Positions 37,591 through 44,830 of a stretch of DNA of 64,000 nucleotides are shown piece after piece (position 1 is the stretch's first letter; every line of letters starts with the position of its first letter). Location of the stretch: the NCBI RefSeq assembly GCF_035918235.1, contig NZ_CP109485.1:9641001-9705000 (forward strand), given 5' to 3'. Under the pieces are notes generated by a model. It searched no databases and was not told where the DNA came from. It saw nothing but the letters and a program-made list of their open reading frames with translations. The stretch comes from Streptomyces sp. NBC_01445. GTDB lineage: Bacteria > Actinomycetota > Actinomycetes > Streptomycetales > Streptomycetaceae. The position numbers and the translations under genes were made by a program.

Positions 37591-38763
37591 TCACGCGATG
37601 AGGGTGAGTTCAGGGGCCGTTGACTGAGCCCCGCAGACCCACGCCATCCAGCCACGTTGGTGGATGTTGTGGGACGCGTTGTGGTCTGCGTGATCAACGA
37701 AGCCGCAGACCCGGCACGAGAAGACGGCCTGGGAGGGCCTGTTTGCGCGTTCGGTGTGATGGCACTGGGAGCATTCCTGGCTGGTGTAGGCCGGGTCGAC
37801 GTGCACGACCGGCGCTCCGGCCTTCTTCGCTTTGTAGGCGATGAACGAGCCGAGTTGCGCGAAGGGCCAGGAGTGGATCTTGACGCGTTGGGGCTTTCTC
37901 AGCCGTGCCCGCTCGCGGATGCCCGTGAGTGTCTCCAGGGCGATCCCGCGACCGGTGCGTTCAGCCTCCGCCACGATCCGCTTCGAAATCTTGTGGTTGA
38001 TGTCCTTGTTCCGCCGGGCTTCCTTGCCCGCATGCTTCTTCGCCCGCCGCTTGGCGGACTTGGTGTTCTTCTTCTGCAGCTTGGACCGCAGCTTCCGGTC
38101 ACTCTCGCGCTTGCGGTTGATCCGACGCCCGCAGTGGCGCTCGCCGTCGGAGGTGGCGGCGATGTTCACGATCCCCAGGTCGACGCCGAGGAACCCGGCC
38201 GGATGCGTGTTCAGATCCCCCTCGGGGATCTCGCAGGTCGCGATCAGGAACCATTTCCCGTCCTGGCACACCAGGTCGGACTCACCCTTGCGGTGCGCGG
38301 CCAGGACCTCCAGCTTCCCGGCCTGCCCGGTGTACGCCACGCCCTTGAGCCGGCCCGCGGTGGTCCAGATGGACACCGTGCGTGCCTGGTGCTGCCAGGA
38401 CAGCATCCGGTCGTCGTAGGGCTGCGCCGCTTGGGGCCGGAAGACCACCGGCTTGCCCGAGGCGCGAGTGTGCCGCCTGGTCCCGGGCCGCCCGTAACGA
38501 CCGTTACGCAGGTTCACCTTCAAGGTGGCGTAGGCGTCACAGGTCTTCTTGATCGCGTGCTGGGCGGCCTGCGCGCCAAGCCCCCACCTGACCCGGATCT
38601 CGGCATAGGCGTGCTTGCGGAGCTCCAGCGGACGTCGCGCGTTTTCCTCGAATGCAACCCCGGCCGCCCAGGTCGCCGCTTGATTGCAGGCGTGCAGGGT
38701 CGCCTCAAGTGCCGCCGCCTGTACGGGCGTCGGCAGCAGCTTCACCCGCACCACCAGCTTCAC
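37591..38763 (-). CDS. tnpB: RNA-guided endonuclease TnpB family protein
   Basis: The GTG at 38763 (VKLVVRVKLLPTP, a usual TnpB start) gives 390 residues; the frame is open further upstream but reads as junk. The RuvC residues are present: LGVDLGIVN (D), ALETLTGI (E) and HADHNASHN (D). A zinc ribbon with CSQCHH and CRVCG lies before the last Asp, and a basic bridging helix rich in Lys and Arg lies in the middle. The protein looks intact and differs clearly in sequence from the first TnpB. Confidence 0.88.
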   Translation of the reverse strand: MKLVVRVKLLPTPVQAAALEATLHACNQAATWAAGVAFEENARRPLELRKHAYAEIRVRWGLGAQAAQHAIKKTCDAYATLKVNLRNGRYGRPGTRRHTRASGKPVVFRPQAAQPYDDRMLSWQHQARTVSIWTTAGRLKGVAYTGQAGKLEVLAAHRKGESDLVCQDGKWFLIATCEIPEGDLNTHPAGFLGVDLGIVNIAATSDGERHCGRRINRKRESDRKLRSKLQKKNTKSAKRRAKKHAGKEARRNKDINHKISKRIVAEAERTGRGIALETLTGIRERARLRKPQRVKIHSWPFAQLGSFIAYKAKKAGAPVVHVDPAYTSQECSQCHHTERANRPSQAVFSCRVCGFVDHADHNASHNIHQRGWMAWVCGAQSTAPELTLIA

Positions 38764-39399
38764 GATCAGCGAACCTATACACCTGGACGAAGACCCACCA
38801 CACGTTCGCCCCACCTCACCCGAACGAGCGACACCCACCCCGACCCTCCCCGCGCACACCGCCGAAAAATCCCGGCTCCGCCTGAACGCCTCCCGGCAGC
38901 TCCGCGGCCGTGATGGCCTGCGGCACGTCACGGCGACGCTCCGCGTCACACCCCGTGGATGCGATTCCTCCCGAGCGTAAACGCCCAGGGCTCCTCGCAA
39001 GAATCCGCTGAAGAAGAGCAGGCCCAAGCACACGGCGAACCATGGGAAACAACACCCGGTCCTGGGCTCGGTGAGGGGCTTGAATGCCTTCCAGGACGGC
39101 TAGGAGGATGTGGGGCCCCACGTGGGCCCCGGGGCGAACCGGAATTCCACCCGTACCACCACCCGTCGGCCGCGGTGCACGGACATGTTGACTCGCAGGG
39201 AGTAGGCCATTGCAGGTCGAGTCGAGCTGGGGGACCACCACTGACCAGTGCTGACCACGGTGCAGCGCGTAGGGGAGCGGAGGACACCTTCGACGGCCAC
39301 ACGCGGATCGGCTGTCACGGGGTGCGGTTGCCCACGCCGCAGAAGTTCATCACCCTGGAAGGGGGATCCACGGCCCCGGGGTTGTGGGGAAGCGGTGCC
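38764..39399. other. stretch without a supportable gene
   Basis: Open frames here have no recognisable family. If the IS630 copy is removed in thought, this is the upstream region of the SpoIIE-type regulator gene and should hold its promoter; it ends in a good Shine-Dalgarno at 39400. I see no clear promoter hexamers. Confidence 0.4.
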
Positions 39400-39405
39400 A
39401 GGAGG
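39400..39405 (+). promoter_or_regulatory. orphaned Shine-Dalgarno of the SpoIIE-type gene
   Basis: AGGAGG at 39400-39405 is directly followed by TGCC and then the TA at which IS630 inserted. Without the element it would stand 8 bases before the GTG now at 40545, an ideal spacing. Confidence 0.75.
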
Positions 39406-39408
39406 TGC

Positions 39409-40497
39409 CTAGTGTCCTGAGTCATTAATTCGTGTGCAGTATGCGGCGAGGGTGTCGATGACGTCGTCGGCCCTTTTCGTCCAGACGAACGGCTTTGGGT
39501 TCTTGTTCCACTCGTTGATCCAGCCGCGGATGTCCCGTTCGAGTTCGACGACGCTGCGGTGGGCCGAGCGGCGGAGCTTGCGGCAGGTCAGCTCGGCGAA
39601 CCAGCGCTCGACGAGGTTGAGCCAGGACGCCGAGGTAGGCGTGAAGTGCAGGTGGAAGCGAGGGTGACGCAGCAGCCACTTCTTGACCGGCTCGGTCTTG
39701 TGGGTGGCGTAGTTGTCCAGGACCAGGTGAAGTTCGAGGTCCTTGGGGACAGCGGCGTCGATGACCTTCAGGAAGCGGAGGAACTCCTGGTGACGGTGGC
39801 GGCGGTAATGCTGGGCGATGACCGAGCCGGAGGCGATGTCCAGGGCCGCGAACAGACTGGTTGTGCCGTGCCGGACGTAGTCGTGGGTCATCTTCGCCGG
39901 CGTGGTCGGCGCCATCGGCAGCACGGGCTGGGTTCGGTCCAGGGCCTGTATCTGCGACTTCTCGTCCACAGCCAGGACCAGGGCGTTCTCCGGCGGCGAC
40001 AGGTAAATACCCACCACGTCACGGACCTTGGTCACGAACTGCGGGTCGGTCGAGAGCTTCCACGTCTCCACGATGTGCGGCTTGAGGCCGAACGCCCGCC
40101 AGATCCGCGAGACAGCCGACTGCGACATGCCCGCCGCCTCGGCCATCGAACGCGTCGACCAGTGCGAATCACCCTTCGGCGGCACCTGGTCGAGGGTCCT
40201 GGCGACCAGGGCTTCGACCTGCTCGTCCGTGATCTTCCGCGGCGCCCCCGCGCGTGGTCGGTCCACCAGACCCTCCAGCCGGTCCGTGGCGAACCGGGCC
40301 CGCCACTTACGTACGGTCTCCCGCGAGACACCCAGGTCCTCCGCGACCCGCGCGTTCGACAGGCCTTCAGCGCACGCCAGCACGATCCTCGACCGGAGTA
40401 CCAGCGCCTGCGACGCGGTCTGCTTGCGCAACCAGCCGCGTAGCACCCGGCGTTCGTGATCGGACAGCTCCAGCGACAACGGCTTCGGACCCGGCAT
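39409..40497 (-). CDS. IS630-family transposase
   Basis: The 362-residue protein has an N-terminal HTH (NARVAEDLGVSRETVRKWRARF), a second HTH-like region and the IS630/Tc1 DDE domain: AVDEKSQIQALDR (D), HLVLDNYATHKT (D) and SWLNLVERWFAELTCRKL (E). It appears intact and in one frame. Its TAG stop is completed by the TA target duplication and the flanking G. Confidence 0.92.
   Translation of the reverse strand: MPGPKPLSLELSDHERRVLRGWLRKQTASQALVLRSRIVLACAEGLSNARVAEDLGVSRETVRKWRARFATDRLEGLVDRPRAGAPRKITDEQVEALVARTLDQVPPKGDSHWSTRSMAEAAGMSQSAVSRIWRAFGLKPHIVETWKLSTDPQFVTKVRDVVGIYLSPPENALVLAVDEKSQIQALDRTQPVLPMAPTTPAKMTHDYVRHGTTSLFAALDIASGSVIAQHYRRHRHQEFLRFLKVIDAAVPKDLELHLVLDNYATHKTEPVKKWLLRHPRFHLHFTPTSASWLNLVERWFAELTCRKLRRSAHRSVVELERDIRGWINEWNKNPKPFVWTKRADDVIDTLAAYCTRINDSGH
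39410..39432. repeat. IS630 terminal inverted repeat, transposase 3' side
   Basis: The end TAGTGTCCTGAGTCATTAAT... matches the complement of the other end at 20 of 23 positions, including the TA target dinucleotide. This marks one terminus of the element. Confidence 0.85.
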
Positions 40498-40540
40498 CGC
40501 TCCACCCTACAACCGCAAGCGAACTAACGACTCAAGACAC
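39412..40540 (-). mobile_element. complete IS630-family insertion sequence
   Basis: An element of about 1.13 kb bounded by inverted repeats and flanked by TA at both sides (39410-39411 and 40541-40542), the normal IS630 target duplication. It carries one transposase gene on the minus strand. It separates a ribosome-binding site from its start codon. Confidence 0.88.
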
Positions 40541-40542
40541 TA
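40520..40542. repeat. IS630 terminal inverted repeat, transposase 5' side
   Basis: Read on the minus strand the end is TAGTGTCTTGAGTCGTTAGT..., the partner of the repeat at 39410. It ends in the second TA copy. Confidence 0.85.
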
Positions 40543-40544
40543 GC

Positions 40545-42812
40545 GTGGCTCACGACAGTTCATTCACCGTGGACGAGAACGGAATAGTCGTCGGCTGGCA
40601 CCATGAATCAGACCACATCTCACCTGCCTCGGCCCGCGAGATAGTCGGCCAGCCTGTGGGGCTGCTTCTTGGTCGTCTCCTCGATCAGTTCGGCGAATCC
40701 CACGTGGGCAACCCAGTGGCATTGCAGCTCCACGCTGAGCGGGAGGGCTCAAATACCGTCATTTCCATTCGAGACGCTGTCTGCGGAAGCCCCATATCGG
40801 GGGTCGAAGCCGTCTTCGAAACCGCAGCGTTCGAGCAGTCTGCGGCAGGCCTCGAGGCCTATGACACCAATTTGCACGTCTTGCGAAGCAACTCTTCCGC
40901 CCTCGCTATGCGCGGCCTCCCGGCCGACCGCGTTCTGGCACACCCGGTTGCAGACCTCGGCTCGCGTCTACCCCTCACACACCTTCTTGGGCGGGTCCTG
41001 AGCGGCAGCGAACCGGCAGTTCACGAGACTGTCCATGGCCACGACGGGCGCGGAGGCCAGCAGATCTTCTCTGTCACCGCGTTCAAGCTGCAAGAGGAGC
41101 TGCGGACCATCGGTGTCGGCGCCGTGATCCACGACGTCACGGGCCAGGAACGCGCTCAGTCCGCGGTACATCTGCTCGCTCGGGCTGAAACGGAGATCGG
41201 AACGACGCTCGACGCCATGCGCACGTCTCGTGACTTGGCTTCGGTCGCGACTCACGATTTCGCTGACGCCACTTCGGTGGACCTCGTCGATGCGGTCCTG
41301 CAAGGAGACGAGGCACCCGCGCCGCCACTATCCACCGACGTACCACTACGGCGAGCCGCTTTCGAATCAACAGGCGACACGCACGCCCTTTACCCGGTGG
41401 GAGAGACGAGTCAATTCGTCTCTCCCAGCCCGTACATGCAGGTGCTGACAGACCTTACGCCGCGGCTACTGGACCCGAAAACCTCAATGTCGGACTGGTT
41501 GATGCACGATGCCGCTCGTGCGGGCGCACTGCGGGATGCCGGCATCCATTCGATGATCATTGTTCCCTTGTCCTTCCACGGGCGTGTGTTGGGGCTGGTC
41601 AGTTTCTACCGTGGGCGACAGAATTCCGTTGCTTTCGATACATCCGATGTGGCGTTGGCGAAACAGCTGAGCGCGAAAGCGTCGGCCCACCTGGAGAACG
41701 CGCGCTGCTACACGAGGGAGCGCAACACCGCTGTCACGCTGCAGCGCAGTCTGCTGCCGCGGTCCTTCCCCGATCTTTCCGCGGTGAATACGGCGCACTT
41801 CTACACGCCTGGGGCCCGGCAGACCGTTTGGTTCGACGTCATCGAGCTCTCTGGGGCGCGGGTCGGGCTCGTTATCGGGCAGGTTTCCCGGCAAGGCCTG
41901 AATGAATCCGCCACCATGGGCCGCTTCCGCACCGCTGTGGGCACGCTTGCTGCCCTTGATCTCCCTCCAGATGAACTGCTGGTGCATCTCGACGACGCTG
42001 CCCGCTACATCCTCCCCGACCCTGCCGGCCCCCAGGCACTCTCGGGCTCCCTGCGATGCCAGTACGCCATCTACGATTCCGTGACCGGCGAACTCGCCAT
42101 CGCCGCCGCCGGGTGGCCGCCGCCTTTGCTGACCTCCCCGGCCGGCAGCGTCACTGAAGTGGACCTGCCGGTCGGCCCGCCCCTGGGGCAGGGGGCAAGT
42201 TACGAGTCACACCGCCAACACATCGCACCGCAGAGCACGCTGACGTTTTACTCCCCCTCGCTGCTGGGCCCGGGGCCCCGCTCAGAAGAACGTATTACCG
42301 AGCTACGGCAGGCTGTCGCCCACACTGATGACGGCCCGAAAGCCACCTGCGACAGCATCGTCGAGCGCCTGATGGGCCAACGTGCCGATGACGGCACCGC
42401 CATCCTCGTCGCGCAGACGCATCGCCTTCCCGACAGCTGTATTGCTACCTGGACAGTAAGTCGGGATTCCAGTGCGGTCTCTGCGTGCAGGCGACGGACC
42501 AGTCGCCAACTCAGGGACTGGGGCCTGGACTCGCTCGCCTTCACCACGGAGTTGGTCGTCAGCGAACTAGTGACCAACGTGATCAGGCATACCAGCGGTA
42601 TTCCTACTGTGCGCCTCATACGCGACCGCACGTTGACGGTCGAGGTCTCCGATGAAGCCGCAACATCGCCGCATTTGCGTCATGCCCGGGCCCAAGATGA
42701 GGACGGGCGCGGCCTGTTGATCGTCGCCTCTCTTGCCCAGCGCTGGGGAACCCGCTACAGGTCGAACGGGAAAATCATCTGGGTTGAAGAATCGCTTGAC
42801 AAAGGCACGTAG
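40545..42812 (+). CDS. multidomain regulator: PAS-like, GAF, degenerate SpoIIE/PP2C phosphatase, HATPase
   Basis: From GTG 40545 the protein has 755 residues. An N-terminal PAS-like sensor region comes first, then a GAF-type region to about residue 385, the RNTAVTLQRSLLP linker at about 394, a SpoIIE phosphatase fold, and an anti-sigma-type HATPase (ELVVSELVTNVIRHT at about 670, EDGRGLLIV G-box). In the phosphatase, GGDWYDV is changed to QTVWFDV and GDVxGHG to GQVSRQG, so two metal-binding Asp are lost; dephosphorylation is unlikely. The HATPase looks active. The gene's Shine-Dalgarno lies on the far side of IS630, so translation is probably poor. Confidence 0.85.
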   Translation: MAHDSSFTVDENGIVVGWHHESDHISPASAREIVGQPVGLLLGRLLDQFGESHVGNPVALQLHAEREGSNTVISIRDAVCGSPISGVEAVFETAAFEQSAAGLEAYDTNLHVLRSNSSALAMRGLPADRVLAHPVADLGSRLPLTHLLGRVLSGSEPAVHETVHGHDGRGGQQIFSVTAFKLQEELRTIGVGAVIHDVTGQERAQSAVHLLARAETEIGTTLDAMRTSRDLASVATHDFADATSVDLVDAVLQGDEAPAPPLSTDVPLRRAAFESTGDTHALYPVGETSQFVSPSPYMQVLTDLTPRLLDPKTSMSDWLMHDAARAGALRDAGIHSMIIVPLSFHGRVLGLVSFYRGRQNSVAFDTSDVALAKQLSAKASAHLENARCYTRERNTAVTLQRSLLPRSFPDLSAVNTAHFYTPGARQTVWFDVIELSGARVGLVIGQVSRQGLNESATMGRFRTAVGTLAALDLPPDELLVHLDDAARYILPDPAGPQALSGSLRCQYAIYDSVTGELAIAAAGWPPPLLTSPAGSVTEVDLPVGPPLGQGASYESHRQHIAPQSTLTFYSPSLLGPGPRSEERITELRQAVAHTDDGPKATCDSIVERLMGQRADDGTAILVAQTHRLPDSCIATWTVSRDSSAVSACRRRTSRQLRDWGLDSLAFTTELVVSELVTNVIRHTSGIPTVRLIRDRTLTVEVSDEAATSPHLRHARAQDEDGRGLLIVASLAQRWGTRYRSNGKIIWVEESLDKGT

Positions 42813-42850
42813 AGTGCGAGCGCTTCCTGCGAACGGGTAAAGCCCTTCGT

Positions 42851-43114
42851 GTCGGCGATTTATCGGGGGACGTGCAGTTGGCTCATCTCGGGTTGCCTTC
42901 GCTGGGGGCCTCGGCCTCGACTTGGCGCCGCTGCTCCCAATACCGGCTGGTCGCACCGATGGCGGAGCTGCACATCCACGGAGCAGAACCCGCACTGACC
43001 GGTCGCTGCCCCGGATGCGGTGCCATCGCCCTGCGGCTCGTGCGTCAGCCTGAACACGTTTGGCTGCAACTCGGCATCCTACAGGCGGCGTTCCGCTTCG
43101 ACTCGCCACGCTGA
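42851..43114 (+). pseudogene. DUF6510-like zinc-ribbon protein, N-terminally decayed
   Basis: The frame ends with MAELHIHGAEPALTGRCPGCG and ALRLVRQPEHVWLQLG, which resembles the second half of small DUF6510 proteins (RCP-C----LRLVR-P---WL-L-G). The first CxxC pair expected before it reads WRRC, so one zinc ligand is lost, and there is no good start. I regard it as a decayed small gene. Confidence 0.4.
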
Positions 43115-43169
43115 CGGCTCCGGGAACAGTTGTGCCGGCGCTGGTCGGCGTGCGCCGCTGCTCCGATGT

Positions 43170-43505
43170 CCAGACGTATCTGATTGCGTTGTGGCAAAGA
43201 AAGCGGTCGTGGCGGCCGGCCGTTGAGTGACCCCCAGGACGTTCGCCTGGCTTTCCGGCAGGCAGGCGGCGAACACGGGGTGCACCTTGTCAAGCCTGCG
43301 GTACAGGTCCGTCCCGCTCGTAGTGCCGGTCTGGCAGCGCACTTCGCCAGTAGCCGTGGCGAGGGCGCTGGGGAAGCAGGCGGACAGGGACACTCCGCTC
43401 TCGCCGATGTCGACACCAGGGACTTCACGTCGGTTGCCTGCGGCAACTGAGCTGATGACGGCACCGCCGTACGAGTGGCCTGCCAGGACGATAGGCCACC
43501 CCAGA
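43170..43505 (-). pseudogene. alpha/beta hydrolase remnant
   Basis: The minus strand encodes PIVLAGHSYGGAVISSVAAGN, the nucleophile elbow of a common actinomycete alpha/beta hydrolase, then GESGVSLSACFPSALA, GTDLYRRLDKVHPVFAACLPESQANVLGVTQRP. The strand after the elbow (usually ALVYVAAFAPDEG) is deleted and the catalytic histidine end is absent. There is no start or stop of its own. Confidence 0.6.
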
Positions 43506-43597
43506 GTCCGCCGACGAGTGGGCGCAGGTCGCACACAACGCCAAGTAGAGGCCCTGGGAACCAGAGGTAAGTCCCATGTCCTGGCAAGATGTGCGGC

Positions 43598-43951
43598 ATG
43601 GAACGTGTGCTTGGTATCGGTGGGTATTTCATGCGGGCCGACGACCCGGCGGCCCTGAGCGCGTGGTATCGCGACTGCCTGGGCCTGGACGCCGATGAGC
43701 ACGGCCTGTGGCGTCAGGGAGCCGGGCAGACAGTGTTCGCGACGTTCGAGTCCGAGACCGACTACTTCGGGTCCCGCGCCCAGCAGACCATGCTCAACTT
43801 CCGGGTCCGCGACCTGGACGCGATGCTCGCGCAGTTGCGCGCCAAGGGCGCGGACGTGGCCGAGGAAACGCAGGACATGGAGGGTGTCGGTCGATTCGGC
43901 TGGGTCACCGATCCTGAGGGCAATCGGGTCGAGCTGTGGCAGCCCGCCTGA
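43598..43951 (+). CDS. VOC (glyoxalase/bleomycin resistance) family protein
   Basis: From ATG 43598 (another ATG at 43589) the 117-residue protein has both beta-alpha-beta-beta-beta modules of the VOC fold: GIGGYFMRADDPAALSAWYRDCLGL and LNFRVRDLDAMLAQLRAKGADV, ending WVTDPEGNRVELWQP. It has the length of a single-domain member that dimerises. Substrate is unknown. It is an intact island among decayed genes. Confidence 0.88.
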   Translation: MERVLGIGGYFMRADDPAALSAWYRDCLGLDADEHGLWRQGAGQTVFATFESETDYFGSRAQQTMLNFRVRDLDAMLAQLRAKGADVAEETQDMEGVGRFGWVTDPEGNRVELWQPA

Positions 43952-43999
43952 CCACGTCGTCACGCGGGCGGTGACGGAATGTTCTCACGGCCGCCGGGG

Positions 44000-44281
44000 G
44001 CGTGGTGGGGCACTACGTGACCGGGCCGGCGGCGTCCACCGGTGCCGAGGTGACGGCGGTCAGCGCCACCGCGGAACGCGGAGCCACGCTGTTGCGGCTC
44101 GGCGCCGCCGAGTTGGGCGCCTCGGTGGAGCCCAGACCCGGCCGCCCTGGTCCGCCTGGTCGCCGCCGGCCGGCTCCACCCCGAGGTCGGCACCGTGGGC
44201 GACTGGGGCCGCACTGCTGAGGTCATCGCTGACCTGCGCGGCCGGAAGGTCCGCGGCAACGCGGGTCTGACCGTTGCCTGA
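44000..44281 (+). pseudogene. medium-chain (zinc-type) dehydrogenase remnant with internal deletion
   Basis: One frame has GHYVTGPAASTGAEVTAVSATAERGATLLRLGAAE, part of the NADP-binding Rossmann fold of quinone-oxidoreductase-type enzymes. A second frame, starting near 44134, has DPAALVRLVAAGRLHPEVGTVGDWGRTAEVIADLRGRKVRGNAGLTV to a TGA at 44279-44281, the family C-terminus. About 80 residues between them and the whole catalytic domain are missing. Confidence 0.65.
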
Positions 44282-44365
44282 CGAACCGCCAGTCTTCTGA
44301 ACGAGGCTCTGATCACGAGGTGCCATCCTGATCGAGAGGCCGACTGGGGGAGAACCTGTAGGCCC

Positions 44366-44818
44366 TCACACGTCGGACCACTGGTATCCCTCGGCGTAGT
44401 TGTGCCAACCCCGGAAGAACCATCCGGCCAGATCGCTGATTCGTTCAATGCAGGCTTCGTAGTAGGCCGCGGGGGTCGGTCTGGGAAAGTTCGGATGTGA
44501 GGTCCAGACCGGTACCCACGTCGCGATCTCATAGAACCCTTCGGCCAGCCATCGATCGAGCTTCTCGCTGCCCTGGGAGCGCTCGCAGGCGGTCCGCATC
44601 GCCCGCTCGAGACGGCTGAAGGCAGTCCGATCCCACTCCAGATCCCCACGCAACCGCAGCAGGAAGCTTCCTTCCTCCGCCTCGAACTCCCGCCTCAGAA
44701 CCTCGATGACCTCGTCCACGAACGAGATTATGACCGCACGGTTCCGGCCGTTGCCGCAGTTGCCGCTTCCTGACCAGGGGCGGCCGGCGGTTCCGCGATA
44801 CCGATGAGGTTTCGCCAT
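44366..44818 (-). CDS. hypothetical protein
   Basis: A 150-residue, Trp-, Glu- and Arg-rich protein (VIISFVDEVIEVLRREFEAEEGSFLLRLRGDLEWDRTAFSRLERAMRTACE; RWLAEGFYEIATWVPVWTSHPNFPRP; YYEACIERISDLAGWFF). It is soluble and mostly helical, and composition supports a real gene. I do not know the family; it has the look of a conserved actinomycete protein of unknown role. It follows the phosphomannomutase gene by 12 bp in the same direction and could be its last operon member. Confidence 0.6.
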   Translation of the reverse strand: MAKPHRYRGTAGRPWSGSGNCGNGRNRAVIISFVDEVIEVLRREFEAEEGSFLLRLRGDLEWDRTAFSRLERAMRTACERSQGSEKLDRWLAEGFYEIATWVPVWTSHPNFPRPTPAAYYEACIERISDLAGWFFRGWHNYAEGYQWSDV

Positions 44819-44830
44819 GACTTCGCGCGC

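Larger units (their letters stand above)
37510..38800 (-). mobile_element. tnpB-only IS200/IS605-type (IS1341-like) element
   Basis: The element consists of a tnpB gene and a right end with a subterminal hairpin; no tnpA is present. Its right end follows the natural last codon of the DUF1348 gene. The left end near 38780 could not be fixed by eye. Mobility would need a TnpA in trans, possibly from the element at 6-8 kb. Confidence 0.6.

Noticed and set aside
39100..39318. Minus-strand frame containing NMSVHRGRRVVVRVEFRF upstream of the IS630
   Set aside because: No start signal or family, and it lies in what should be the promoter region of the SpoIIE-type gene.
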